This document shows, in pieces, positions 30,111-44,330 of a stretch of 64,000 bases of DNA (positions within the stretch are counted from its first letter, which is position 1; each line of letters starts with the position of its first letter). The stretch comes from Liolophura sinensis (taxonomy: Eukaryota; Mollusca; Polyplacophora; Chitonida; Chitonidae). The notes below the pieces were generated by a model. The model saw only the letters and a list, made by a program, of their open reading frames with translations. It searched no databases and had not been told where the DNA came from. The stretch lies in NCBI RefSeq assembly GCF_032854445.1, contig NC_088301.1, forward strand, positions 37,063,187 to 37,127,186. The letters are read 5' to 3'. The position numbers and the translations under genes are program-made.

Positions 30111-31760
30111 GAGCTTATTTATATCATTCATATCATTATATATATGTATAATTTATATAATTGTATGCAACGATTTTTACCCAAATGTATGAAAACAACA
30201 CATGTGAGCGAACTTAATGCCGTTACCTGAAACAAACTGCAGATATAATATGATTTGATGAACAAAACTGAAGATAACCAGCAAAGCTCTTTTCCAACAT
30301 GTGGGGAATCCACGTGATCTAAATCAGATGGCGTGGTATTCGGGCTCTATACGTGACACATTCTGAGTCAGTCGTCTTAGATGATCTCGGCCTATGCATA
30401 CATACGTGATCTCTTATCCAGACACTATGCGGTGAAGAGATACACACCCTTCACATAGTTCTGGTTTTCTGTACATAAGTGGTTTGATCATAGATGTTGG
30501 AAAAAAATTGTTGACAAAGACCAACTGCGAATTGCTGGCATAGGTATGACAAATGAAACTTGAAATGTGAAGTCGTACTGTGTCAGTGAAATTTGACCAA
30601 AAGAGTTGCAAATACTTAACGAACATTTGTCGTTTTATATTCACATTGTTACCTTATTCCGGTATTACTGAGAAAATTAAATACACTATTTACGTGTACT
30701 TATTAAGAGAATGTTATGTACATTGGTGTATTTGACCGAATCATTGTTTGATGTATCATATCTTACTAACATGAAGTCATCCAATATTTTTGAGCCTACG
30801 GCATAAATGTGAAATGTTACAGCCCAAATGATTTGAGTTGGACTGAACTGACAAAAGCTAAATAGGCTTGTCAAAAGAATCCACGAATACAAAGAATGCA
30901 TAAGGCTGCATGCGTAACTGGCTAAAAAAGATCCTCCAAATCTTCTTTTATAGGAAAATCGAAAAATCAGGTTGACTTTTATTAGGGCTTTTGTCGATAT
31001 GGAAAAGAAAACCAGATATGTCCTTGAGATTTTATGCTCCGCATTGATTCATGTCAACATTTCTTATGATTTCTTACTAGAATCGACACCCGACCGTTGT
31101 TTGAATGATCTTCATTTTAATGATTGATTGGATGTTGTGTTGAGTTCTAATTCTTTCCAGTCTTTCTTCCGGAGAGAGATAGAGATGTTATATAAAGTAT
31201 CTATATATGTTTACTTTTGTGATGCTGCACAATCCAGATATCACAGTTCAAAGAAAATCGCTCACACTGAGAAAATCGAAGGAGCTGCCATCTTATTAAT
31301 TTTAAGCAATCTATTTCCGCTTACGTCACCCGAACACTATTTAACCTTTTAACTATATGTTTGTGGAGTGTGTGACGCGGCACCGTGTTTCCAGTTTTAC
31401 CAGCGTTGCAATTGGGCGTATCTTGAAATGCACAAATTTACAAAGTACATAAAGTGTTGATTAAGAGTAAAGAGTTAATTTTATAAGTAAGCAATTCGTC
31501 ATTCAGAAATACACACTATTTGTGCTGAGGAACAGAATGATCCATTTGGCAGAAGTGTGAAGAGAACATTGCAATTGAATTGAATTTTTTGTCGTGGTGA
31601 TCGTGGGGGTAGGAAGCTTATACGCTGCTGTAATTTAAGCATTTACATGAACAGCTGGGATAATTCCCGAACTGAGGTAAACTGACAATAGGTCGGACTT
31701 TACATATTTAGCCATAAAAGTTTTATAATGTTAGTAAATGTAAAAGTCTGCTACACGGAG
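30111..31760. other. No gene recognised
   Basis: AT-rich, with short tandem TA tracts at about 30125-30160. None of its short open frames shows a domain. Confidence 0.4.
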
Positions 31761-32040
31761 ATTAAAACCCCAGTAGCGAAGACAATGCGATGGTTGGCAA
31801 ATGGCCACATGGTCAAATATTTAAAATCCGGTTACTATGGTTTTACCGTAAACGGTTTTTACAGTAGTGAATATAAAAAAACATCAGCTTAGACAGTAAA
31901 ACCAAAGCAGCGACGACATTGTGATAGGTGACAAATTATCACACGTGCATGAGCGGTGAAATTCGGCCTCTTATTAATTTACCAAGGTTATGGTTTTATT
32001 CTAACTGTTCATGTAAATGCTTAAAATGTAGCAACTGAAA
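31761..32040 (+). repeat. Dispersed repeat with two core copies
   Basis: Core-like sequences at about 31764 (aaaaccccagtagcgaagac) and 31892 (aaaaccaaagcagcgacgac) are followed by a tail shared with 26760-26830 (cggcctctt; gttcatgtaaatgctta). Confidence 0.5.
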
Positions 32041-32127
32041 GCCGATTACCTCTCGCCTTTTATAATTTATCTAAATAGTAATGAGGCTTTTCATCTTATT
32101 TTATGTGGCTATAAGATTGGCCTTTTG

Positions 32128-32229
32128 TGCTATGCAGTATTTTGAAGCACTAAAACTAATCGATGACTTCATAATGATAATAGTGCTTCAGGACGGAAAG
32201 ATCCAGAAAAAAACACTCAATGGCGTAAG
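32128..32229 (+). repeat. ~100-bp direct repeat, first copy
   Basis: Matches 32919-33016 closely (shared tract attttgaagcact and caggacggaaagatccagaa). It lies in an open frame (32081-32341) that I do not regard as a gene. Confidence 0.7.
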
Positions 32230-32918
32230 CTTAATTGCATTTAATTTAGAGTATAATTCCACCTGTCTGTCTCTGTGCGTCATTGATAACCAACTGTTTT
32301 ATTATTATTATTATTTTAAATCTGAAATCAGCAAAGGTTAATTTAAACATGATGAAACACATTGTTTAAATACAATGACACGTATCTGCACGATCATGCG
32401 TGACTTTTTGTGTCACAAGTCTGTTATTTTATGTACTGCTTTAGTGTATATTCGTATTTTACGTTTATCATACCTGTAATTACGGGATTTTGGATTCCCC
32501 TGCTGTTCTATTTCACGCGCTGTAGTCTTTAATCCACATTGCAAGCTTATGCACACGTCCGCTGTGAATTTTTACCGGAAACAATGCCCAGATCCTCATA
32601 AACATGGGTGTGATTGCGTTTGTATTGGTTGAGTCCATGTCTCTAAACTTTAACGTATAAGAATAGAGCGTGGACGAGGGGCATGCCTTTTTTTCTTGTT
32701 CTTTTAACTTCTTCCTAAGGAGGTTATGTTTTTACCTGCCGGCCTGTCGGCAACTTTACCAAAAACGTTGTGTAGAAATTTATATAAAATTTTGTGCAAA
32801 TCTGTTTCATGGTGATCTAGGTTGAGATACGACTCGAGGAGATTCTGCAACGATTCTTCATCACTGGAACCATATGCTGAGTACTGTATAAATTAATGCA
32901 GATGAGATTGTCCTTCCA

Positions 32919-33016
32919 TGCTATACAGTATTTTGAAGCACTGAAACTAAACGAAGACTATAATGATAATAGTAGTTCAGGACGGAAAGATCCAGAAAAT
33001 ACACTCAATGGCGTAA
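32919..33016 (+). repeat. ~100-bp direct repeat, second copy
   Basis: Partner of 32128-32229, about 790 bp downstream in the same orientation. Confidence 0.7.
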
Positions 33017-33059
33017 TGTTATAAGTGGTTGTTTTTATTAACTGCTATTTATGAATTAA

Positions 33060-33850
33060 TGTAATACAAGATTTCCATCATCATTGAAAATTGTTGATTG
33101 CTTCTCCTTACGTGACTTTGCCCTAACTTTTCTTACTTGATATACTTTCTTATAGTTCTGTGGTGATATGTGTTGATCTTTGTGCCTGCACGAATCTGTG
33201 TTCTGCTGGTGGATTAAGCATCCTGGAGGCCACTGGTCTCTGCATTGTTATCATGTGACTGTTTGATGACAACACGGCATGTTAGTAATTCTAGACCGAT
33301 AAGAAAAGTTTCATCTTTTATCCTTACCTGGGTATAGCAATGTGCAGAAGGGTGTTGCAAATAGCGTTTACATATCTCGCCTGTAGGGCGATTTAAATCA
33401 ACGTCACATGTATATGACTATACAAGATCAAGTGTGTCAAAACGCCTTTACCTAGAGTTTCTCTAGGCTAAGTTTCTTAACCTAGAATATAATTCCCTAT
33501 ATATAGTTCATGACTGAGTCATAATTTCGCATAATCTAGGGTAAGGCGAAGTTTAAACATCACGTTAAGCATAATCGCTGTTGCTGGATATATGAACCGT
33601 TGCCTGTACATAAAGCTCAGCTGAGATACATATCTTTTTTATTTAAAGTATGTCACAACTTATCAATAAGAATGATACATCCTTTCAATGCTGATTAAAA
33701 TTACTTGGTATACACTTTCTTCGTTTTTTTAGTGCTTTGCGTTAAACGTTGCTTTGGGAATTGGCTTTGCAATTATTTACCTGTAACGTTCATTAAACAG
33801 CTGACGATTTGTACACAAATGTATGTTACGATCGAGGCTTAGATTTAACC
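33060..33850 (+). repeat. Eroded RT-element pieces
   Basis: A 3' UTR scrap lies at 33070-33175 (catcattgaaaattgttgat). A C-terminal coding scrap lies at 33310-33500 (cattacc-like YPYLG region; gcctttac repeat). A further 3' UTR lies at 33560-33850 (agctcagctgagatacatat; gttaaacgttgctttggga). Confidence 0.5.
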
Positions 33851-36800
33851 CGGACGTAGCATTATCTTCGTACATTCGCGTAGACGTAATTATTTTTAGA
33901 CATCGCTATTTTATGGAAGAGATTATATCGCTATGTTACCTTGGTAAGTCCTAGGGAGATCCCGACACACATGGACACGCATGGTAGAATTTGGAAAAAA
34001 ATACATGTATATCCAACGCAAGCACTGTGTGTGCATATTTTTGTTATAAGCATTCAAAATAACAGTACAGAAATGTTTAGTGTATAACCAACTTATATAT
34101 TTGTATGTGAATGGAATTGTTATCCAATTCTTCAGTTTTACATTCACGGTAGATCTCGGATAACAGTAGATGCTTTGCTTGAGTCAGGTTTCTTAGATAC
34201 ATACACATTCAGAACTGGAATGTCAAAAGCAAGTGCTCGACTCCGTGTTTGTATTGACATCATGTCGGCCACCTGGATTCTTAACACCAGGCTACTTCTC
34301 ATTTACATGCCTTCCACGAATTTCTTGTTTGAATGAATTGGGTAAGACATATACGCAACAAATCCACTGCTGTCTTACACGACCGAGAATTGCCTAGTAT
34401 ATGTCTATCGACACCCACAATGTACTTTATATATGGTACGGCTTTCGGTTTGTTTATTTAACAAGTAGGAAATACCACATAGAATATTTTTAATGTAAAT
34501 ATTCATCCATTATACTTTCACAATATGCATGTATTACAAACCACAAGCAATGAAAATTGTACACTGAATTTTAGAGTATCCACGGCCGTCACATATCATG
34601 TGACACCTTTCTTCTTGTGTAGATTGAGTTTAACATGGTATAAAAGTAGAGGTATTCATTTTATTACACAAGGGCTTGTACCAAAATGGCAAGATATTAC
34701 AACACTAAAGCATGTAGGTATGTAAATTGTCCAGACGAGTTTCCTTACAATACAGGCATAAATTTACGTTTACTAATTCAGTTTGGAATCAGTCAGAACA
34801 CTTATTATCTTTTGTTGTAGAACATGTTGATGTGTATGTGGCATTCTGACTTAAAACGATGCGACTGGTTGCGGTTCTGTAAAGTTCGGTCTTGACACTA
34901 TTTTGAAAATTGTCACAATCTACCATTTACTAACGACAATACCATGGGAATGAATGACGAACCAAAATAGAACAGAACAGTAAAAAAACAAAACAGCACA
35001 CTATTATTATCAAGTATCCTCGTATTTTAAGCAACCAAATCATATGATACTTAATAGTACATCCATATTAGGTAATATAAACACTGCAACGTAACATCAA
35101 ATAATATTTCACAAACAAGGCATTTATATTCCTGTACAGTGAAGACCGTCTCATTGAGTCGCGGGTTTCAATATATACTTTAAGGTTTCAAAGTTCTAAA
35201 AACACAGTTATAAAATACAAGTAAACAAATTTCACTAAAATTTCCAGTATTTTTCTATAAAGCAGGTGAAGTCTCATGTATATTTTACGAGCTAGTTGTT
35301 TGTTGATGAAAGTAACCATAAAAGACCAAACTTTTGATATGTTTTCTTTGTAAAGATTCATTTTAATGTAACCCTAAATTAATTATGCAGGAATAATGTA
35401 GAGTAGCCATCTAAACCTTTTACCCGTGTCCTACATTTGATGTGAAACATTCCTCGGGCGTTTGTTAAATTGACATTTTCACTTTTCCTTTTATTATGTA
35501 ACAGGACATAACATTGTATTGGAAAAAACTTGTCTGTCGTGAAAGTCCACGCATAAAAGATGTTCAGTTAAACCTCGAACCCTTGTGGTTAATTTGTTGC
35601 GTACGGTTATTACGAATGCGTATTTGCCAACATTTGTCGTCTAATAGTTATATCTAACTGAAATGAAAGCACTAGAAATTGAAGTAACACTTCGAGTGAG
35701 TAGTAAAACAAATGATTACTATACTGACTGTCCAAATATCTTGTAATCAATAATTTACTGTTCATAGTAATATTAAATGTTTTCAACATGTTCAGGCGTT
35801 GGAAAGGCATCGTGTTTGGTACCTTCAGCATGTCGTTCCAGACAGGCAGCGTTATAAATATGTCTGCATTTGGTCCAGCATACTACAACAGATGCCTTCA
35901 TATGTCGTGGTATGGCCAAAATGTTTTTGAAAACGACGTGAAATTCCAACCAAGCTCATCCCCTTGATTTAGAGTTTTGACCTTTAAATCAAAGAAACAG
36001 ACTTTTAAGCGCGATATATGGTATAGACAGTGTCATTACTGGCCTAAACTCCGCTGTACTACAGACATAAAACACGTGGTTCTCTCTGCGTGTGTTGTGC
36101 TTGGAGGGACGCGCATTGATTGGTTGGTCACAGTCCGCATTCACTTAAATGCTGCACATGTGCCAAAAAATATATATATATGGCATGATCATTAAGTATC
36201 CTGCATCGCTTATTAATAAGAAATAAAGAAAATGTATGCCTCATGTTGCAGAGTTTCAGACGAATGATAAAGAACCAATGGAGGTTGACGAACTTGGCAC
36301 AATTCATTATGTTAAAAGCCAATTAAACCATGCACAATTTAAACGGCCAGACATGCCTTTTAATAACTTTGAAGCTTAAAGACAGTCTAATTGGCTGTTT
36401 CTTGCTGGTCTCAGACAAGCTTAGATTAAATTCCTACACGGTTCAAACCTGAAGAAAATCAACTGTTTCGTTTTAGCATATATAGTCTATTCTTGTGGAT
36501 GTGTAACAAATATGTGAAACTAAGTCTTGGGTGTTAACTTACATAACCCATAAGCATGATGATTAAACCTATACAGATTTGAATTAGGTGAAATGTGACA
36601 AAACAGAAGCCTATGAACCTTCCGCTTGTTGAGTGGCATTCTGTGTAGTATATATCAATACTGGAAGAGTAAGTAGAATAAGATAAACAAAGGCAGCTGC
36701 ATAAGGGCTGCTTCAAAAGACTTTTTGAAAATAAGACATGCTGATATCTGATGAAGAAAAGATTCAAATGCCCGTTACGTAGAAAGTACCATGGCGAGAC

Positions 36801-37174
36801 ACTTTCTCATCAGTAGGCCTACATGAATACCTCAAAGTACCTGATGAGACAGGCTCTTGCAAATACTCGGTAAAGACACGCAAGCACTTGGGGACGCACT
36901 GAGAAAATACAAACATGTGTCAGTTATTGATATACTTCATATACTTAAGAGGAAGATGAACTACTAAATGATTCTTAAAGTACATTTAGTGCCTATTGCA
37001 TCAAGGCCGAATTTGATTGTTCTCTATCCTTCGCTCGTGAACGTTTCTCCAATTAGTTTGATTGTAGTGAATATCTTTTGTAGAGGACGGGTGCAAGTGG
37101 ACCATGTACGTGCCTGAAACTCGATTGGGCTCGTAATTAAACCACGGTTTTGTTCTCCTGCTGACATTTTACAG
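33851..37174. other. No gene supported
   Basis: AT-rich. A TATAAAAG at about 34638 is followed 48 bp later by a short ATG frame ending at a GTATGT donor-like site (34686-34717), but nothing else supports a gene. A TA microsatellite is at about 36170. Confidence 0.35.
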
Positions 37175-37356
37175 GCCGTCGGCTCTCAAACACGGACGAG
37201 CAGTTTGCTGTCACCCAGTGTAAATCAACAGAGGTCAAGACGGCTAACGCGAGGAAGCTGCCTCATTAGTTCATCAAACAAGGGTCATACTGTGTCGCCA
37301 CCCCGAGAGGTACACTGAACCAGCCGCCAGACTTTCGTCACACGACAGATATACAG
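37175..37356 (+). other. Possible non-coding 5' exon
   Basis: A pyrimidine-rich acceptor (tgctgacattttacag) precedes it and a strong donor (acag|gtaagg) follows. Composition is richer in GC than the flank and no long frame is open. It could be a 5' UTR exon of the Reeler-domain gene whose first coding exon begins at 44504, which would need an intron of about 7 kb. Confidence 0.3.
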
Positions 37357-39654
37357 GTAAGGTGAACCATATACTTTCTGGTTTCTAAATAAGCACGCCA
37401 ACAGCCACGCGTAGCTACAGGCCATAGGGGCTTTCTCTGCTGTACATAATATCGTTTAGTTCTGTGGATGAAGTGTTGCATCTCACAGAGGATGGATATA
37501 TTCCTAGCCTTACTCCTGGAAGATTTGTGTCTTTGGTAAGTTCTTAGAGTTAAAAGAGATTCACCAACGTTGTAGAATCATTTTCCCCCTTCAGACAATC
37601 GAGCATTTCGTTCCATGAGTAAAAATTGTAAGTTAGAAACTAACTGTTCGTGGAATAGGTGAACCCAATTTAGTAAACTTATACTTTTACCTGATGCTAT
37701 TAACATCATATAAGTCTGTTGTGCTTTTAGTTTTAGCTTGCCAAGACAGTATACTGTATGAGAATAATGGCCACCTGCAAGATCAGACGATACACTATAT
37801 TACTTTCATCTTGTTACGTTTTTGTGTGCGTTCAAAGTCTTCATTACCCAGTTGTATGATGATCACGCTGTACGACTGCTTGGCTACATACAAGATATAC
37901 GCTGATTTACCGCTCATACTGATTTAGTTGATGGACGGGGTGTTACAGATAGAGAGATAACGAAAACACGCGAGTTCAGCAGCACCCAAAATCCAAAACA
38001 ATTCAATATTTCCCATATTTTCTGTTGAAAGCTTGGGAGGGAGGTGGCATCTTGCGTAGAGCAGAAAATTTAGCAGTGCTGGATTCCTATACCATGGTTT
38101 TATTGAAAACAGATGTTGTTATTCAACGTTAAACGATAGCTGTGACATCACCCAATTGTCACACTGTAGTTTCTGTTTAAGGAAACTACTGATAATGTAC
38201 ATTCTTATTCTGGAAAGTACATTACAGTGTACAGAGACACCAAAATCAGCATTACATGGTGAAATAATGAACAGTGCTATGTGGCCTGGATCTTGTAAAG
38301 CTGTCTCTCGCCGAGCCACCTCAACCTTGCGTAAGACACCCGTGCAAACCACTACCTTTGCTATGCAGATGTCATAGAATATATATTCTACTAAAAATTC
38401 TATTTTCCATGCCGACTTCGCATACTATTCGTTATCTGATCATAAATATCGTATACATGACCGTATATCCTCTGCCGATAATGGGCGTTTTACACCTGCT
38501 GTGGTGCTGTGAGGGGTCTGCTCCACAACTGAACCAGTTGTCCTATAGTCTGTTTCTTTTAGAGAGTCGCCTATATTCAGCTGTCTGTAAAATCAGTCAG
38601 ACTCGCTACCGCCTTTAGTCAGTGTCACGTGGTTCATAATGTTAAAGTCCATATGTTCTGTTTCGACAGAAAGGACCAATTGCCTAGGGTGACGTCATAA
38701 TTATTAAAAAAGCAGTGGAATGGTGGTTATTGGGCGGAGTTCAACATGGTCTGAAAGAGGGTAACACCAGTTACCTGAAATGCTGTCGGCTTTACTGTTA
38801 ACCCTGTTTCTGACACTCCCATGATTGAAACTGTTTACACGTTTTAGTATAAAATAACGTTATAACGTTAATAAGTAAATATATGATCTCACCGCATGTT
38901 TTAGAGATGGATTTTAGGAATTAAAGCAATCTAGTTGTTCGCAGGGAGAGTAGTGTAGGCTTTGTTAATGCAAGGAGTTTGTCTTAATCGCTTGTTGGTG
39001 AATTGTAAAAAAATCACTCTCCACGCTCATTGCCCAGCATGCAACTTGCTTTTGAATAATTATGACGTCAACCGAGGCAATGATTTCTTGGTGTCGAAAC
39101 TTAGCTTATGGAGTTTATCCTTATGAATTAGAAAAAGTATTCTAACTCCAGTTTCTCTGTAATAATATGGATGGCCAACGTATCAATATGTGGACCTTGG
39201 GTTGTTACGTGACACTACATAAGGGCAAGTTTGGTAACGAGTGTGACTGGTTTTACAGCTGAATACAGGCGACTCTCTAAGCGAAATAGACTATAGCTAT
39301 GTTACTGAGAGCTGACATATAACATGTGTAACTTTAAAGCAAACCTGTAAGCCTATGTCAGAGTAACCAACCAGGGTGGATCGGCGTGCAGCAGATGTAT
39401 CTTAGCAATCTCTCTACACCACTGACTGTTCCGTGAGTTGGGGGAAAGCAAGTGCTCACCTTATTACCGGGCGGCTTACTTCTTGACAACATTCTGAGAA
39501 GGTTGGCACAATTATTAAGTTATATTTAGAAATCGCGTTAGCTCATCGCAATGTTATGTATGTATACATGTCAAAGCATCACTGCGTTCCTGGAATACAG
39601 ACAGAATAATATATAGGTATGTAATCTATGTACATGTATGTAACATGTATGTAT
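37357..39654. other. No gene supported
   Basis: One further donor-like site (gtaagt) occurs at about 37533, after a short hydrophobic frame. No coding continuity was found. Confidence 0.35.
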
Positions 39655-39785
39655 ATATGTGCAGTTTCCTCTCCGGGCGTACGTGGAAAGGACTTCCAGC
39701 AACCTCCGGATGGTCGTGGGTTTCCTCCCACCATAATGCTGGCCGCCTTCGTATAAGTGAAATATTTTTTATATAATGAAAAAAT
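39655..39785 (-). repeat. SINE-like repeat, reverse orientation
   Basis: The sequence is the reverse complement of the family at 25495: gtgggtttcctcccaccata and atgctggccgccttcgtata. Its head region (cgtacgtggaaaggacttcc) is also present. Confidence 0.6.
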
Positions 39786-42700
39786 CATAACCATATATCA
39801 TAACGGATGATAAAGATTAAGGTTCAGATGTGGTGACACTTTATTAGATATTTTCTGAAGGATTGCGAGAGAGTTATAATGCTGAACGTTAATCCATATC
39901 ATTTAGTGCATTTTTCGATGATGCCGTTGACTGCCGAGGCTTGGGTTGTTGGTGCACGATAGGTTTGAGAAATAACTTATGCTCCCAAGAACGTAGCAAT
40001 ATGGCGTCTGCCACAGATGGCTTGTCGCTCCATGTGTGCATTCACAAGGTAGCGTGATTTGATATCTGTCGAATAGAATAATTCCGCTTGACATGTACAT
40101 CGGGGCGGGGGGGGGGGGGGGAGGGGCGGAGCCGTTGGGCGTTGTGTATGATTAAACACCATGCATGCTGGTAGCTACTTCCTTTATAGAATGCTGATTT
40201 ATGAACTGTCCAAGTTCATGAAACTTACAGTATTGCCGGTTTGGTACATCATTGCCTTACATTTTGAATACTCGATTGACACTGTACAGCACTGGGTCCT
40301 CAGTAATACACCCAATAAGTGTGAGAAAATCGAGGGTAAGTCATGCACATGAATATAGATCTACATACTTAGATTCCCACAAGTTGGATTCCAACACAGA
40401 ACATAAATTCAAACAATTGCACCAATGTACACGCAGGACTTTCTACTATCTCTTTTTGCCACCCTGTGGGACTGTATGAGAACCTTTGCAAGACACCTTT
40501 TCAGTGCCCATAAGTGCTCCAAGTTACCAAGAAGAAGCACGTTTTGTTTTTTAACTTTACACTTTATTTTTTACTTTACACTTCTGTTTACTTTGGTATG
40601 TCTGTGGAAAACCAGTGAACTCAGGATGAGCAGCCTAACATGCTGTTTATATTGATTTATAATCTTGATAATATGCTTATGTGTACAGTTATACTCTGAG
40701 TGTAGAGAAGGAGGATGCTAGGGATCATAAACCGCAGATACAGCTCTCTGAGCACGACTGGCTGGTCATCCTGATTTTCTCACGATGTCCGCAACTATTA
40801 CGAGTGACCCTTCCTTCGACCCACGGAAGTCAAGTGATTGTCGACCAAATCCGTGTAGTTTTTGCCCAAAAGGAAACCTGCACGTAATGTCTGTAAAGTA
40901 GCTGAAAAATACTTGTTAATGGCATGCTTTTAACGCCGTAAAATTAAGTACATTTTTGTGTCGTCACGTACTGTAGAGAATCGTGTCGAGCAGTTAGACA
41001 TTATTACAATTGTTTTAACCTGCAATGTCTATTTGTCTACTTATACACGACAGACGTCTGCCTGAGGAAATGAGACAGCTGGGTTATAAAACAGGATTTT
41101 ATCTCGTCAACAAACCCTACTACTGATTCGACTGATACAGGTGGCTTTATTTAGCCTATTTATGTTTGCCGTACTCAATAACATTTGTGTTTTTGACGCC
41201 TGAAACATTTTACAGCACTATACACGTTGCTCGGAGCACAGGACAACTGGACCTGGCATCAGGTTGGACAATAACTATCACAGGTACTGTAGGACTATTG
41301 CCTATAGCTGTGTTTTTCGGCATGGGTTTTAGTTCTTACATTCGTTGAATTGACCTTTTTTTTTACCTGCCAAATGTTGAATGTCTTTGGTCCATGTATG
41401 ATATTATTGTATATATACTAACTTAAGATGTTGGATTGTATATCCGTGAAGGAAATGTGACATTACCACTTTTGCTGCACATGCAGTGTCAGTTGTCGTA
41501 AAACACCTTAAATTCTTGCTATTACATAACCTATTTACTTTACGAATATAGTAATGAATGGAAGTTGAGATGGAGTTTACCCACAGATCGGTATAGTATT
41601 TGGGCCACGACGTGACCATGTATAGAGATACAAGCGATAGATGCTGTTTTGGCTTTCAGTGATGTTATCATAGATACTGCATATACAAGCATGCATGCGT
41701 TTCATTGTATACTATATGGAGAGTAAGCTATTCCAAAATAGTATGCTGTATTGCGCGAGAGATAATTTGTATCCGAACAGTATACGGTCATCATTACATT
41801 ACGGTCATAAGGATTCGACGGCTGTAAAGGTGTTTCTACTGTAGTTGCTAAACTGAATATTGAAAAAATTGAATGAATCATACATAGCCGGTTTTGTCGG
41901 CTCAACGGCACCTTTAGCAGCTACCGTCAAATCATGTCTTTTTAGCAGCGTTAGTTTACTAGATCTTTCTCCCAGGATTTGTATTTTAGAATTTACAGAC
42001 GTTGTGGCATTAACCAAATGTATGCCTTTTGCAAGATATACACAAGAAAGATTCACAGGCTATATATACAGTATGAAATTAATATGTGGAGAGAACAATA
42101 TAAGTGGATGACATTACTCTGACAGTACAAAAACCTACAGAAAACGCAAATAAATTTGTGTGAATTCTTCATGTGTATACCCCGCGGAAGGCATTTGGTT
42201 TATGCAACAACGTCAGTAAATTCTGAAGTACAAATCTAGGTGAAAAGACTTATTTATGTGCCCACCAAAACTTAAATATATTGACTAGACCCTAAGTGAT
42301 TCAGTTGTATTATAATTCTATAATCTGGGACTGATATACATTAATATATGGAGGCCAGCTATTTTATATTCTGATATTCTCTAAAGAGCATGATAATGAA
42401 ATACATTACTACAAACCGAACTCTATCAGAAAGATTTTTGTACAAAAGAGGACGTGCTACAGGAATAAAACACTGAATATAGCATTTAGCTTGAAGGCTG
42501 TATCCTTTATAAATATGTCAAACCAGGCATATGCAATATATGATATTTTATATCATAAGTTTATGCGTGTATTCTACATCCATTATTTACAATTTGACTT
42601 TATTGCTCTCAAATCCTGTCCACCGCTGAATGGAAAAACATATAGGGGGCATAAAGTAAAAGTTGGTAATCAGCATGTAGTTTCTGCATGATGAATGAAG

Positions 42701-44023
42701 ATTGCTAGGCCAATCCTAAGTAATAAACACTGAGTACTTGCATGGGCTATATATTCTTTTATTGGTACAGTTAGAAGGTTTAAAGAAAGCGGGATTTCAT
42801 TGAAATATGATGTAATGGATAGAACATGGAGTCACTTTTGAAGATCATCGCTTGGAATGTTTTATTTGTGAATGGAAATAACATCTACAGGACGCCAAAG
42901 GCCATATATAGTGAGTGACATATATAATCAACATTCTATAACACACACACACACACATACACATGCGCACACACACAAACATTTGCTGTATTTGTATAAT
43001 TTTTTTATTGAGTTTGATTCCTGTAGTTATCTTAACGAATAGCTGTAAATTATGATTTGTACTTACTTTTTCGGCTAGGGAAAGTGTAAGATTTTTGTGA
43101 GGTTGTGGTGCGCGTGTGTAAAGTTGATTGAAAACGGTTGTACTCAGCTGGATATATCGCGACGCATCATGTATCTCGTGACCGGACTAAAATGCATATG
43201 CGTATAACTACATTGTGCATGTTTACTTACATAAATTAAGCCAGATTCATTTACGTATGTATGTATATATTCAGAATGGAGCAGTGCACACAGCTTTCGA
43301 TGTGTTAATGCTATGATTTACACTAGTCGTTCGTTAGACGGTGAACTAGATTTGGGATGCAGGGACCACTTTGACAAACTTTCCATCAAACAATTTATCG
43401 ATATCAGTAAAAAGTCGTATACATTTATCGATATCAATAAATGAATTATCGGTATGAATAAATTAATTACTGAAATGGATAAAATGGATAAATGGTTTAT
43501 CGATATCGATGAATGCCATGATATCAAGACCCCTACCATGAAACATACCAACACAAAAAATTAATTGAATTCCAGAATACAATATTGGACTATAAATGAT
43601 CATAGCTTTATTCAAGAACCTACACAATCCTCATAATTTTTCGTGAAAAGGTTACGGTGATAAGCAAGAGCCTCAAATTGTCTTCAGGTGACTTAGAGCA
43701 GACCAAACCATAAGAAAGCAGCTGTGAATATTTCATTAATTATCACCGCGGGGGGTACAACCCAATCCCGTTGGGTAAACACATAGGACAAGCACTTTTA
43801 TGCTCAGTGTCCCCCAAGTCTACAAGCGCAAGTAGCTCTAGACCTTAATGCTACTAAAGTGACTGTGAACTATAGTCCAGCATTCATATAAATGCGTAAA
43901 TCCAAGTAACTTTTCCACTGAAGTCCTGAGAATGTACAGAAATGGCTGGGAGGTTATGATTGATTGCAAAAACTTTGAGTACGAAGTCAGGGTACATGAG
44001 GGAAGAAACTGAATACACTATAA
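39786..44023. other. No supported gene; simple repeats
   Basis: A poly-G tract lies at about 40105-40122 and a CA microsatellite at about 42942-42980. An exon-like 68-bp interval (41216-41283) has consensus splice sites but no supporting context. Three TATCGATA octamers occur at 43396, 43426 and 43498. Confidence 0.4.
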
Positions 44024-44330
44024 AATGAATGAATGAATGAATGGGGTTTAACGACGTACTTAACAATTTTTCAGTCATATGACGACAAGGGATCATTAGG
44101 GTTGTGTACATATATTGTGTCTTTTTGTGGCAGAGCGAGTCCATGCCGCCACTGATTAATATTATGCCGAAGACACCAGATATGACACCCCGCCCACTCA
44201 CATTATACTGACACCACGGCAAGCAGTCCTGTTTCCTTGCTATAACATCTCGGAGCTATCATTTTTAAAGTCTGATCTGATCCAACAAATGTTTGATCCC
44301 GGGTCTCCCGATTTCGCACTATGAAATGAA
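44024..44330 (+). repeat. Mollusc-type SINE/MITE
   Basis: gggtttaacgacgtacttaa and caatttttcagtcatatgac are the hallmark opening of a repeat I recall from many bivalve sequences. The end (gtttgatcccgggtctcccg) is box-B-like in reverse. It sits about 170 bp upstream of the Reeler-gene coding exon. Confidence 0.6.

Noticed and set aside
43318-43554. Minus-strand open frame of 78 codons
   Set aside because: It arises from repeated atcgat/ataaat words and shows Ile/Ser low complexity.
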